In this document: piece after piece, positions 44,589 through 53,574 of the stretch
Layout: the number at the start of each line of letters is the position of its first letter
Numbering within the stretch: position 1 is the first letter of the stretch
Assembly: GCF_018271975.1 (NCBI RefSeq)
Contig: NZ_JAGUCN010000004.1
Location: 124,001 to 188,000 of the forward strand
Length of the DNA stretch: 64,000 bases
DNA from: Carboxylicivirga mesophila
GTDB taxonomy: Bacteria > Bacteroidota > Bacteroidia > Bacteroidales > Marinilabiliaceae
Direction of reading: 5' to 3'
Position numbers and translations under genes: made by a program
The notes under the pieces: generated by a model
Database searches by the model: none
Told to the model about the DNA's origin: nothing
The model's input: the letters and a program-made list of their open reading frames with translations, nothing else

Positions 44589-45254
44589 TTATAGTGCCGT
44601 ATCTGTTACGCCGGCCTCGGCAAATGCCTTAGCTCTTAGAAGGCAACTGTCACATGTGCCACATGGTTTTTCTCCTCCTCGATAGCAGCTCCATGTCAGA
44701 CCAAAATCGACACCAAGTTCAGCGCCTAATTGTATTTCTTCTGCTTTGGTTTTGTTTACGAAAGGGGCATGAATTTTTATTGGCCTGTTTTGTTCAGCAC
44801 CCATTACAGTACCCAGGTTAATCGTTTTTTCCATGCTCTCGATAAATTCCTGGCGGCAATCAACATAGCCCGAATAATCGACCTGGCTGACGCCGATGAA
44901 AATATCTTGTGCTTCAATTGCTTCGGCTAGTGAAGCGGCTACAGAAAGAAAAACCATATTACGGGCCGGTACATAAGTCACCGGAATGTCCGCTCTGTCA
45001 ACGTCGCCATCTTCCACTTCCATTGCGCTATCTGTAAGGGATGAGCCTCCCCATTTATCAAGCTTCAGGCTAACTACCTGATGTTCTTTTGCTCCGGCTT
45101 TTTCGGCAATTGCTTTCGCCGCTTCCAATTCGCGGTTATGGCGCTGACCGTAATCAAATGATAGGGCATACAGCTCAAAGCCTTGCTGTTTGGCAAGGTA
45201 TAAAGCAACAGCAGAATCTAATCCGCCAGATAGTAATATAACTGCTTTTTTCAT
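44589..45254 (-). CDS. queC: 7-cyano-7-deazaguanine synthase QueC
   Basis: A 221-aa ATP-dependent ligase that makes preQ0 from CDG and ammonia. The PP-loop is [13 protein letters not shown] and the zinc site [18 protein letters not shown] is near the C-terminus. I place the start at MKKAVILL as in the family. An in-frame TTG at 45341 would add 29 residues including a hydrophobic stretch; it has an AGGAG nine bases upstream, inside the riboswitch tail. The gene leads queC-queE-queF; queD is not nearby. Confidence 0.95.
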   Translation of the reverse strand: MKKAVILLSGGLDSAVALYLAKQQGFELYALSFDYGQRHNRELEAAKAIAEKAGAKEHQVVSLKLDKWGGSSLTDSAMEVEDGDVDRADIPVTYVPARNMVFLSVAASLAEAIEAQDIFIGVSQVDYSGYVDCRQEFIESMEKTINLGTVMGAEQNRPIKIHAPFVNKTKAEEIQLGAELGVDFGLTWSCYRGGEKPCGTCDSCLLRAKAFAEAGVTDTAL

Positions 45255-45350
45255 TTTAATTAACTTAAAAACAGCAGCAAACAAAATTGTTATAAAACAG
45301 AGAAGACCATGACCATGAATACAGTCACTTCTGAAAAGCAATGTTCAAAT

Positions 45351-45392
45351 CTCCTAGTTTTATTTTACAACAGGATGGTTGCGAACTGTTGG
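45351..45392 (-). promoter_or_regulatory. preQ1-I riboswitch aptamer
   Basis: Read on the minus strand, the P1 stem is CAACAG / CTGTTG, its loop is TTCGCAACCATC, and the A-rich tail AAAATAAAACTAGG follows. These are the parts of the preQ1-I class in order: stem, TTCG-containing loop with CCATC, then an A-rich tail that ends in CTAGG and folds back on the loop as an H-type pseudoknot. The tail runs into AGGAG, so ligand binding could hide a ribosome binding site. It precedes queC-queE-queF, whose product is preQ1. The call rests on motif and context; no search was run. Confidence 0.85.
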
Positions 45393-45411
45393 TATCATAA
45401 TTAATACGGTG

Positions 45412-45419
45412 CAAAGATA
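45412..45419 (-). promoter_or_regulatory. Candidate -7 promoter box for the queCEF transcript
   Basis: On the minus strand TATCTTTG matches TAnnTTTG. It ends 20 bases before the riboswitch stem, so transcription would begin just ahead of the aptamer. Confidence 0.5.
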
Positions 45420-45531
45420 TAATACTTTGCTGTATTTTTATGCTTATGAGTTCATTAAATGAATATCGTTTGTGTTCTGACAGGAGGTCAATAGTAATGG
45501 TAATAAACTAAAAGTCATTAAATAGGAGAGG

Positions 45532-46722
45532 CTATAGTCTGATGCCAATTACCAGTACATCATCTATCTGGTCGTTAATGCCTTTCCACATGTCAAAGAA
45601 GTTATTGTAGATGTCGCCTTGCTCTTTCATTGAATATTGATGATTTTCAAGGAGCAGGTTTCTAAACCCTTTTTGCATGAGCTTCTTGTCATTGGGGCCG
45701 CCAAACTGTGATGGGTAGCCATCTGTATAAAGGTAGATGCAATCGCCCGCTTCATAATTAATGGTGTAATTAGTATATGGCTGATTTATTTCGCCAATAG
45801 ACACAGGCATGTGGTCGGCTTCGTAAATTTGCATGTCTTTGTTGCGCAATAGCAGCATATCGTTAAAGGCACCGGCAAATTCAATCACTTGATGCTTTTT
45901 ATCGATGCTAACTATGCTGATGTCCATGCCATCTTTCACTTCGCTGCCTTCATCCTGTTTAAGCGATTCGATAACAATTCGTCGCAGTTCGTTGATGATT
46001 TCGGCAGGTTGTGTAATTTCATTTTTACCAACCACTTCGTGAAGGTAGGCTAAGCCAAACATGCTCATGAAAGCACCGGGGACACCATGTCCGGTACAGT
46101 CAGCTGATACAATAATAAGCTTGTCGCCGCTTTGTTCGGCCCAATAGAAATCGCCGCTTACAATATCGCGCGGCTTAAAAAGTATGAAATGCTCAGGTAA
46201 TACCTTATTCAGAAAGTCATCTGAAGGTAAACTGGCATTCTGGATTTTTTGAGCATACTCAATACTGTCAGTCAACTTTTTGTTAACGGTGCGTATTTTG
46301 TTCATTAGCCGTTGATTTTGGTCGCGGGCCATTTTTATCGATAGCTGTGTTTTGACTCTTGCTTTGAGCTCCAGTATGTTGAACGGCTTGGTGATGTAGT
46401 CAACGGCACCTGCCTCGAAGCCTTTTAGAACACTTTCAGAATCGTTTTGTCCGGTAATGAAAATGATAGGAATATCTTTAGATTGCTCGTTGCCCTTGAG
46501 TATTTTACACACTTCATAACCATCAATACCTGGCATGATAACGTCTAGCAGTATAAGGTCGGGTTTATTCCTGGAGAAGGCAATTTCCATGGCATCATCA
46601 CCATTGGAGGCTGATACAGTATTGTACCTGCTGAGTGCCTCTGAAAGGATTTCGAGGTTAACCGCAGAATCATCCACTAATAATATGGTCGGGTCGAGTT
46701 GAGTCATAGATTTATCCAACAC
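45532..46722 (-). CDS. Receiver domain-PP2C (SpoIIE/RsbU-like) phosphatase
   Basis: A 396-aa signalling protein. Residues 12-128 are a receiver domain with acidic pair near D17-D18, phospho-acceptor D60 in LILLDVIMPGIDGYE and Lys in YITKPF. A coiled linker (about 135-175) leads to a SpoIIE-type PP2C phosphatase (about 195-395) with SGDFYWAEQ, SADCTGHGVPGAFMSMFG and YLYTDGYPSQFGG for metal binding. The likely target is an anti-sigma-factor antagonist or similar. A start at residue 6 (MTQLDP) is also possible. No STAS-domain gene is adjacent. Confidence 0.93.
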   Translation of the reverse strand: MLDKSMTQLDPTILLVDDSAVNLEILSEALSRYNTVSASNGDDAMEIAFSRNKPDLILLDVIMPGIDGYEVCKILKGNEQSKDIPIIFITGQNDSESVLKGFEAGAVDYITKPFNILELKARVKTQLSIKMARDQNQRLMNKIRTVNKKLTDSIEYAQKIQNASLPSDDFLNKVLPEHFILFKPRDIVSGDFYWAEQSGDKLIIVSADCTGHGVPGAFMSMFGLAYLHEVVGKNEITQPAEIINELRRIVIESLKQDEGSEVKDGMDISIVSIDKKHQVIEFAGAFNDMLLLRNKDMQIYEADHMPVSIGEINQPYTNYTINYEAGDCIYLYTDGYPSQFGGPNDKKLMQKGFRNLLLENHQYSMKEQGDIYNNFFDMWKGINDQIDDVLVIGIRL

Positions 46723-46835
46723 AAAAGTAACGGTTTATTTACGTTAAAAACGCGCTAAGGTTCCTTTTTGTTACGCTAATACTAAAAGATATTTTTAATA
46801 AAATCCTTTTTTGTGTTTGGTTCGAATGATGGGAG

Positions 46836-49280
46836 TTAAAACATTATAGAGAATTTAAGGTTGAGCCTTCTGGAAGTTAGGTAATTGGGCACTGCGTACT
46901 GACGATTGTAAATGTCACTCACCCAATAATACGAAATGGTGTTACTGATATCAAACAGGTTAAAAACTTCGAGACTTACCCAGCAATCTCTTACTATATT
47001 GTTATTTTTGTTGAACCATTTTGTTAAATCCTTCGAAAAGCCAATATCAACACGTCGGTAGGCTGGCATGCGGTTGACTGCCATGTAGCGTGGCGACTGT
47101 GGTGGGCCAAAAGGAAGTCCGCTGGCATATAGTAAGTTAAGGTTAACTCTGAAGTCAGGATTGTTTGGCAAATAGTCCTGGAAAAACAGCGAAAAGGAAA
47201 AGCGTTGATCTGATGGCCTGGGAATATATCCCGGGTAAATTATTGTTTCATTACCATCAATGTCGGTTTCGGTGTAATAGTCATCTAGTATATCCTCTTC
47301 AGTTTTCATTAGCGAAAGGTTGGCCCATGATTCAACACCAGGGACAAACTCGCCATGCAGCTTAAAATCAATACCAGTTGCATATCCCTTTGCGTTATTA
47401 GTGCCTGAATAGCGTATGCGAACATTGTCTACCTGATAGGGATTAAGGTTAGTCAGATGTTTGTAATAGGCCTCAGTTGTGAATTTAAATTCGCGCTGCA
47501 TGGCCTCAAATATGCGGTCAAAGCCGCCAACTATTTGAACAGACTTTTGGGCCTTTATTTGCTCGTTGATGGTGCCGTCAGGTCGTCGCATTTCTCGGTA
47601 AAGAGGCGATTGGTAATAAATACCTCCAGCCAGTCTGTAGCGGGTGTTAACTGTTGAGTTTGGATAATAAAGCAGGTTAATGCGTGGACTTATCAGAAAT
47701 TCATTGTTGAAATCCCAGTAGTTGGTTCTGATGCCGGCGTTAACTAACAGAAAACCATCATTAGTATATAGCTTAAAGGCATCTTGCACATAGCTGGTAA
47801 CACGATTGCTGCTAGTTTTATGATCGGCTTTGTACGAGTATACAAGCTTTACTTCTTTATCAGAGTGTGGTAAGGAGTAATCGGCAGAATCGCGCATTTC
47901 CCACTCATTAATATAATCTTTAAAATACTCGTGCTGGTACTTCACTTCCCAGGAAAACAGATGTTTGCCAATATTGTGTTTACCCTGTAAGGCAATGTTT
48001 TGTATAATGCCTAACAGGTCGTTGCGAGCATGTTCGAGATTGGTGCCAACACCAATGTTCTGTATGCCGTCTTCCTGTGGGTTGGGTGTTGAGCCATTCG
48101 GGTTTTCTATATTCTGTAACCAATATTGCCCCAGTATGTCATAGGTTACCTCTTCATAGGTTCTGTAACCCATCGTGGTTATTTTATATTGGTTGTCGCC
48201 GTTAGGGTTGAATTGGAGGGCTACAGCGCCTAAACCTGTTTGGAATACGTCTTTCTCCTGGCCTTCGAAGTATATTTTGAGTTTTTTAGCCTCATTGATG
48301 GTCCCAAACGACGTTTCTCTGTCAACAGGCTCAAATTTGTAGTTGTTTTGCGAGTAGTAGCCAAGAGCTTCTAATTGCCAACGGTCAGAAAGTTGGTAAG
48401 TGAGAAAGGTTTGAACATCGAAGAAGCTGGGATTGTAATCGCCACTAATATCGAGTGTGCCCAACAGATACTGATTTGTTTTATAGCGTATGCCGGTAAT
48501 GGCCGTAAAACGCTGGTCTTTTGATGTTCCTTCAATATGTCCGGATGCTCCTAGCAGGCTGGCATTCATGCTTCCACTTAAGGACTGGGGCTTCTTGTAT
48601 CGTACATCAAGTACCGATGCCATTTTATCGCCGTATTGTGCCTCAAATCCTCCGGGGGAGAATTTTAATGAGGAAATCAGGTTGGGATTGACGAAGCTTA
48701 GACCTTCCTGCTGGCCTGAGCGGATTAAAAACGGGCGATATATCTCTATGTCGTTGACATATATAAGGTTTTCATCGTAATTGCCACCTCGTACCCGGTA
48801 TTGAGAGCTCAGCTCGTTATTCGACGAAACGCCCATCTGGCTTTTGATTAATCCTTCAATGTTACCACCTCCTGCATCTGGTAGTCTGTTAGCAAGCTTG
48901 GGGTCAATCTTCGAAAAAGACTGGTCAGCTATTTGTCCCTCAATATTTACTGCATTGAGGTTTTCCTGTTTTACACGTAGTGTAATTCTTATATTTTGTG
49001 CTTCAACCGAGTCTTTTACCTCTATTGTTGACGTATGAAAGCCAATTGAGGAAGCCTGCAGTTGAAAGGGCAGGTTATTGGTGGTTGAAAAAGAAAAATG
49101 GCCATTAGCATCACTTACGCCACCATCTTTGCTATCAAGAATAATAATGTTGGCAAATGCTATGGCATTGCTGAGAGTGTCAGTTATACTGCCTCTTATT
49201 TGGGTTTGCGCATGAGTAATAGTGGGTAGTAGAGTGTATAAAATTACAATTACTAATGGTATAAAATGATTCTTTTTCAC
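46836..49280 (-). CDS. TonB-dependent outer membrane receptor
   Basis: An 814-aa outer-membrane receptor. A signal peptide (MKKNHFIPLVIVILYTLLPT...HAQ) is followed by a carboxypeptidase-regulatory-like beta-sandwich (about residues 27-110, IRGSITDTLSNAIAFANI), a plug domain (about 120-230, with RVRGGNYDENLIYVND) and a 22-strand barrel ending RRLNLKFSIMF. There is no SusD partner, so this is a simple TonB receptor of the FecA/CirA-like sort and not a SusC. Its ligand is unknown. No TonB or energising genes are adjacent. Confidence 0.92.
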   Translation of the reverse strand: MKKNHFIPLVIVILYTLLPTITHAQTQIRGSITDTLSNAIAFANIIILDSKDGGVSDANGHFSFSTTNNLPFQLQASSIGFHTSTIEVKDSVEAQNIRITLRVKQENLNAVNIEGQIADQSFSKIDPKLANRLPDAGGGNIEGLIKSQMGVSSNNELSSQYRVRGGNYDENLIYVNDIEIYRPFLIRSGQQEGLSFVNPNLISSLKFSPGGFEAQYGDKMASVLDVRYKKPQSLSGSMNASLLGASGHIEGTSKDQRFTAITGIRYKTNQYLLGTLDISGDYNPSFFDVQTFLTYQLSDRWQLEALGYYSQNNYKFEPVDRETSFGTINEAKKLKIYFEGQEKDVFQTGLGAVALQFNPNGDNQYKITTMGYRTYEEVTYDILGQYWLQNIENPNGSTPNPQEDGIQNIGVGTNLEHARNDLLGIIQNIALQGKHNIGKHLFSWEVKYQHEYFKDYINEWEMRDSADYSLPHSDKEVKLVYSYKADHKTSSNRVTSYVQDAFKLYTNDGFLLVNAGIRTNYWDFNNEFLISPRINLLYYPNSTVNTRYRLAGGIYYQSPLYREMRRPDGTINEQIKAQKSVQIVGGFDRIFEAMQREFKFTTEAYYKHLTNLNPYQVDNVRIRYSGTNNAKGYATGIDFKLHGEFVPGVESWANLSLMKTEEDILDDYYTETDIDGNETIIYPGYIPRPSDQRFSFSLFFQDYLPNNPDFRVNLNLLYASGLPFGPPQSPRYMAVNRMPAYRRVDIGFSKDLTKWFNKNNNIVRDCWVSLEVFNLFDISNTISYYWVSDIYNRQYAVPNYLTSRRLNLKFSIMF

Positions 49281-49452
49281 AGGTTTAGATATTTCGTCAA
49301 TGCCAACTTAATTGAGCTAAAGTTAATGCTATACCTCTTATTAAGTGGCGTAAAAATATAAAGGAAATAGTGATATGAAAAATTAAAGATTATCTACTAA
49401 ATCCCTTTGCTAAATACTAACGAAAACAATCGGTTTTTCGTATCTTTACTAT

Positions 49453-49620
49453 ATGGAGACAAAAATTATCGACAGCCATCCTTTCCTTAAAAATACAGAA
49501 GAGCGTTTTCAAAAAATGCTTCATTCGCTTGTCGCATCATTTCAGATTGAAGGAATTCATTTTTCAGAAGAAGAGCTTCAGAGTATGGTAATACACGTTG
49601 AAGAAGACCTTAAAAAATAG
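49453..49620 (+). CDS. Small Fic-antitoxin-like protein (SxxxEG inhibitory motif)
   Basis: A 55-aa protein encoded convergently to the Fic gene, with the last 11 bases overlapping. It is all-helical in appearance and contains S29-FQI-E33-G34, an exact match to the (S/T)xxxE(G/N) motif by which class I Fic antitoxins such as VbhA block the ATP site. Two flanking helices (RFQKMLHSLVASF and SEEELQSMVIHVEEDL) fit the small antitoxin fold. The adjacent Fic protein lacks a motif of its own. Class I antitoxin genes usually sit just upstream of fic on the same strand, so the convergent order is odd. The motif is short, hence moderate confidence. Confidence 0.65.
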   Translation: METKIIDSHPFLKNTEERFQKMLHSLVASFQIEGIHFSEEELQSMVIHVEEDLKK

Positions 49621-50212
49621 CATTAATAATATCGGTCATCGGCTGGTAGTTTTGTTCGGCTGCCGACTGAACGGCGATGATGTAATCTTTGAACTGTCGC
49701 TGTGTGATTTTATAAAATCCTAAAAAATCATAGCCCTGTTTAATAGCCATCATATTGGCCAATATTCGTGCGACTCTTCCATTAGCCTCTCTAAAAGGGT
49801 GTATAAACAATAGCTCGGCATGCACCTTGGCTATGTCTACTATTAATTGCTGTTTGCTTTGGTAGTAATCAGGCAGGGGATCTAATATTTGCTGGTCAAA
49901 CTCATGGCAGATTTTTGGTAAGAACTTGGCTGTGGGGAATAAAAATCCCCCTTTAGTCATGTTGACCTGGCGCAGTTGGCCGGCAAAGGTATATACTTTG
50001 TGCAACGATAATTGGTGAATGCGCTGTATGTAATTGAAATCAAATTTAGTATGAGTAGTCAGTTCCTCTAATAATTGGTACTGAGCCCTTAAAAAACCCT
50101 CAAACTCAACTTTGTGAATGGCGTCAAGTTTATTTATTCCCAATAGGTTGGGCAGGACTTCATGTTGTCCATTATCGCCGGGGATTTCATATTTAGAATG
50201 TAAATAGGGCAT
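49610..50212 (-). CDS. Fic family protein (Fido-domain AMP-transferase)
   Basis: A Fic-domain protein of 200 aa from the preferred start MPYLHSKYEIPG; an upstream in-frame ATG at 50275 adds 21 residues that do not look conserved. The catalytic motif is HPFREANGRVAR (H138 from this start), close to HPFxxGNGRxxR with one Gly replaced by Ala. The flap is GGFLFPTAKFLP. Such enzymes usually transfer AMP to a Tyr or Thr of a target protein. No (S/T)xxxE(G/N) inhibitory helix is visible in the protein itself, which fits class I Fic toxins that need a separate antitoxin. It is divergent from the dehydrogenase gene. Confidence 0.87.
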   Translation of the reverse strand: MPYLHSKYEIPGDNGQHEVLPNLLGINKLDAIHKVEFEGFLRAQYQLLEELTTHTKFDFNYIQRIHQLSLHKVYTFAGQLRQVNMTKGGFLFPTAKFLPKICHEFDQQILDPLPDYYQSKQQLIVDIAKVHAELLFIHPFREANGRVARILANMMAIKQGYDFLGFYKITQRQFKDYIIAVQSAAEQNYQPMTDIINAIF

Positions 50213-50333
50213 AAACTTTTGCGTTGGACTGATCAAATTAGTCTTAAAATCGAAAATTGGCAAGCAAAATGTCATATTGTCTTTCGTTCGTATGGTTTAT
50301 CTTTACACATAGTAATGAAAATGTTAAAATTCA

Positions 50334-51299
50334 ATGCGTAATATGATGAAGAAAGTACTAATCATGCTGGCGGTTCCCCGTCAGGAGTTTGAGGAGATTC
50401 TTCCGGATTGGGAGATTGTTTATCCGGCCAATGAGGCCTTTACCCATGATGAATTAGTGACGAAGGTGGCAAATGTAGATGCGATTGTTACCGTATATGG
50501 AAATAAACTCACTAATGAGGTGATTGATGCTGCTCCGAAGCTCAAGATGATTGCCAATTTTGGTGCCGGTTACGATAATATTGATATGGCACATGCTAAT
50601 GCCAAAGGAATTGTTGTGACCAATAGTCCGGACCCGGTAACAGAACCAACAGCTGAATTGGCTATGGGCTTAATGATTGCTGTAGCTCGTCGTTTAGGGG
50701 AAATGAATAATATTCTAAAGAATAAACAGGACCTTAAATGGGGCGTGATGCGCAACTTAAGTACCACCCTTGTGGGTAAGCAGTTGGGGATTGTTGGTAT
50801 GGGGGCAATAGGCAAGGCTTTGGCCCGAAGGGCTGTTGCTTCCGGGATGTCAGTAGTCTATCATAATCGCAAAAGGATTGATGAATCCATTGAAAAGGAG
50901 TTTAATGCTACCTATTTACCATTTGAAGAACTGCTAAAAACATCAGATGTTGTATCGTTGAATATGCCATTGACAGCCGAAACGAAGAAAATGATTGGGG
51001 CAAAAGAATTGGCACTGATGAAATCAAGTGCTTATCTGATTAATACAGCGCGCGGGCCTGTGGTTGATGAAGATGCTTTGATTGAAGCATTAAAGACCGA
51101 TAAAATTGCAGGAGCTGGTTTGGATGTATTCGAAAATGAACCGTTGATACCAGATGCCTTTAGGGACTTGCCTAATGTGGTACTGATGCCACACTTGGGT
51201 ACCGCAACGCATGAAACGCGCGGTGAGATGTCAAAATTAGTAGCTTATAATATATGGACTTACTTTAGTGGAGGTGTTCCGCCTAATAGGGTAAATTAA
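50334..51299 (+). CDS. D-isomer-specific 2-hydroxyacid dehydrogenase
   Basis: A 321-aa NAD-dependent dehydrogenase. The Rossmann loop is GIVGMGAIGKA, and catalytic Arg, Glu and His are in NTARGPVVDE, FENEP and MPHLGTAT. The N-terminal catalytic half is split around the NAD domain as usual. It resembles glyoxylate/hydroxypyruvate or D-lactate-type reductases; the substrate is not decided by the sequence. Starts three or four codons downstream (MMKKVLIM) are equally plausible. It is divergent from the Fic gene and about 75 bases upstream of the YjbQ gene. Confidence 0.9.
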   Translation: MRNMMKKVLIMLAVPRQEFEEILPDWEIVYPANEAFTHDELVTKVANVDAIVTVYGNKLTNEVIDAAPKLKMIANFGAGYDNIDMAHANAKGIVVTNSPDPVTEPTAELAMGLMIAVARRLGEMNNILKNKQDLKWGVMRNLSTTLVGKQLGIVGMGAIGKALARRAVASGMSVVYHNRKRIDESIEKEFNATYLPFEELLKTSDVVSLNMPLTAETKKMIGAKELALMKSSAYLINTARGPVVDEDALIEALKTDKIAGAGLDVFENEPLIPDAFRDLPNVVLMPHLGTATHETRGEMSKLVAYNIWTYFSGGVPPNRVN

Positions 51300-51375
51300 T
51301 GATGATATACGATTTGTGTTATAATTTCATGCTAATGTGATATGAAATAGTAATGTTGTCTAAAGTGTTGAAGCA

Positions 51376-51786
51376 GTGATAAAACAAATAAAAATAGATT
51401 TAGAAAAGCGTCGTCGTGGTTTTCATTTGATAACAAATGAGTTGATAGCAGCTTTGCCCGAACTGCCAAAAGTAGGGATGCTTAATGTTTTTCTGCAGCA
51501 TTCATCAGCTGGATTAACAATTAATGAGAATGCTGATCCTACTGTCAGGGATGATTTTGAAACAGTTTTTAACAAGATGGTGCCTGAATATGATGCTGAT
51601 TATAAGCATGTATTAGAGGGTGAGGATGATATGCCTGCTCATATTAAATCATCGTTGGTTGGTACTTCGTTAACTATTCCCATTACAAATGGGAGATTAA
51701 ACCTTGGTATTTGGCAAGGGATATATTTATGCGAATTCAGGAATAATGGAGGGCGAAGAAGGCTGGTGCTAACGATTTATTATTAA
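51376..51786 (+). CDS. YjbQ family (UPF0047) protein
   Basis: A 136-aa protein of the YjbQ family, noted for weak thiamine-phosphate-synthase-like activity in vitro; the true role is unclear. The pattern FLQHSSAGLTINENADPTVRDDFE with its His and Asp, and the C-terminal LGIWQGIYLCEFR with the GIWQ block, are family signatures. The start codon is GTG. It follows the dehydrogenase gene on the same strand. Confidence 0.9.
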   Translation: MIKQIKIDLEKRRRGFHLITNELIAALPELPKVGMLNVFLQHSSAGLTINENADPTVRDDFETVFNKMVPEYDADYKHVLEGEDDMPAHIKSSLVGTSLTIPITNGRLNLGIWQGIYLCEFRNNGGRRRLVLTIYY

Positions 51787-51896
51787 GAACGGTTTCAAAT
51801 TGTAAGCTGTGATAAATGTCATTAATAAAGGGTTTAGATATTTGTTATTTAGCGAACAGAAGCAAATAAGTAATAATATAAAACCAAATAAGCACA

Positions 51897-53510
51897 ATGC
51901 AAAAGTTACTATTGTTAGGAGATGAAGCTATTGCCCAGGGAGCTATTGATGCCGGTTTATCAGGTGTATATGCTTATCCGGGAACGCCTTCTACTGAGAT
52001 TACTGAATATATTCAGGATTCGAAAATTGCAAAAGAGCGTAATATTCATAGTAAGTGGTCAAGCAATGAAAAAACGGCTATGGAGTCTGCTTTAGGTATG
52101 GCCTATGCTGGTAAGCGTGCAATGACTTGTATGAAACATGTGGGATTGAACGTGGCAGCTGATGCTTTTATTAACGCAGCAATTACCGGTGTAAATGGCG
52201 GATTTGTTGTGGTGGCAGCCGATGATCCTTCGATGCACTCAAGCCAAAATGAGCAAGATAGTCGCGTGTATGGTAAGTTTGCAATGATTCCAATTTTAGA
52301 GCCGGTTAATCAGCAGGAAGCTTACGATATGACATATGCAGCTTTTGAAATGTCAGAGAAGTTCAACGTGCCGGTCATGATTCGTATTACGACTCGTTTG
52401 GCACATTCGCGAGCCGGTGTTGTTCGTAAGCCTTTGTTGGATGAGAAAACAGTAAGCCTGCCAAAGGATCCTACACAGTTTGTTTTACTGCCTTCAATAG
52501 CCCGTCGTAATTATAAGAAACTGATTGAGACTCGTCCTGATTTGGAGAAGATCTCAATGGAATCGCCATATAACACTTATACCGATGCTTCGGATCGTTC
52601 ATTGGGAATTATCGCATGCGGTATAGCGCACAACTATCTGATGGAAAACTTCCAGGATAAAGCATTGAATCATCCTGTGTTGAAATTGTCGCAATACCCA
52701 ATGCCTCGTAAGGATATTGAGCGTATGGTGAATGAGTGTGATAAGATTTTAGTGCTGGAAGATGGGTATCCTGTAATTGAAGAGTTGCTTAAAGGTTATC
52801 AGGAAGCCGGAACACCTGTTATTGGCCGATTGGATGGAACTTTACCACGTGACGGTGAATTAAATCCTAATATTGTGGCTGCAGCTTTAGGATTGCCAAT
52901 TGAAGAAGGGGATGTAGTGCCTGATTTACTGGTTGGCCGACCTCCTGCAATGTGCAAAGGATGTGGACACATTGATGCGTATAAAGCCCTTAATATAGCT
53001 TTGGAATCGTATGGTCCGGGACGTGTTTTTGCCGATATTGGTTGTTACACACTTGGCGCTTTACCTCCTTATAATGCAGTGAACTCATGCGTTGACATGG
53101 GCGCTTCCATTACGATGGCCAAAGGAGCTGCTGATGCTGGTCTAGTGCCTGCTGTAGCAGTTATTGGAGACTCTACATTTACACACTCTGGCATGACAGG
53201 CCTGCTGGATGCTGTTAACGAAGGTACGCCAATTACCGTTATTGTTTCGGATAACTATACTACGGGTATGACAGGAGGTCAGGATTCACAGGCGCTGGGT
53301 CACCTGGAGCAAATCATTGAAGGTATTGGCGTTGATCCTGAACATATCAGAGTGTTTAAGCCAACAGCAGCCAACCTCGATGAGATGGTGAATATTATTA
53401 AAGAAGAGTTCGATTACCAGGGCGTGTCAGTGATTATTCCTCGTCGTCAATGTATTCAAACACTTCGAAATAAGAGCCTCGTGTTGAAAGTTAAAGAGTT
53501 AGGATTGTAA
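51897..53510 (+). CDS. iorA: Indolepyruvate:ferredoxin oxidoreductase alpha subunit
   Basis: A 537-aa thiamine-diphosphate enzyme subunit. The N-terminal PYR domain (GLSGVYAYPGTPSTEITEYI, SSNEKTAMESALGMAYAG) and the C-terminal TPP domain (PAMCKGCGHIDAYKAL, GDSTFTHSGMTGLLDAV, DNYTTGMTGGQ) are complete. The C-terminal 8Fe ferredoxin domain of archaeal IorA is absent; the protein ends at the TPP domain. With IorB it oxidises aryl pyruvates to acyl-CoA and reduces ferredoxin in aromatic amino acid breakdown, or runs in reverse. It is 64 bases upstream of iorB. Confidence 0.94.
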   Translation: MQKLLLLGDEAIAQGAIDAGLSGVYAYPGTPSTEITEYIQDSKIAKERNIHSKWSSNEKTAMESALGMAYAGKRAMTCMKHVGLNVAADAFINAAITGVNGGFVVVAADDPSMHSSQNEQDSRVYGKFAMIPILEPVNQQEAYDMTYAAFEMSEKFNVPVMIRITTRLAHSRAGVVRKPLLDEKTVSLPKDPTQFVLLPSIARRNYKKLIETRPDLEKISMESPYNTYTDASDRSLGIIACGIAHNYLMENFQDKALNHPVLKLSQYPMPRKDIERMVNECDKILVLEDGYPVIEELLKGYQEAGTPVIGRLDGTLPRDGELNPNIVAAALGLPIEEGDVVPDLLVGRPPAMCKGCGHIDAYKALNIALESYGPGRVFADIGCYTLGALPPYNAVNSCVDMGASITMAKGAADAGLVPAVAVIGDSTFTHSGMTGLLDAVNEGTPITVIVSDNYTTGMTGGQDSQALGHLEQIIEGIGVDPEHIRVFKPTAANLDEMVNIIKEEFDYQGVSVIIPRRQCIQTLRNKSLVLKVKELGL

Positions 53511-53574
53511 AAAGTAGTGCTCAGCGACTAGTGCGCAATGCACTATGCAGCGAGTATAGTTAAAAATAAAAGAA
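53511..53574 (+). repeat. Small hairpin with flanking CAGCGA repeats between iorA and iorB
   Basis: TAGTGC-GCAAT-GCACTA (53529-53545) is a 6-bp hairpin flanked by direct copies of CAGCGA. It has no T-run and so does not look like a terminator. It may be a small intergenic repeat or an mRNA-stability element. Confidence 0.4.

Noticed and set aside
46819-46832. GGTTCGAAT, resembling a tRNA T-loop
   Set aside because: No acceptor stem, anticodon arm or D-arm can be folded around it; it lies just outside the TonB-receptor gene.
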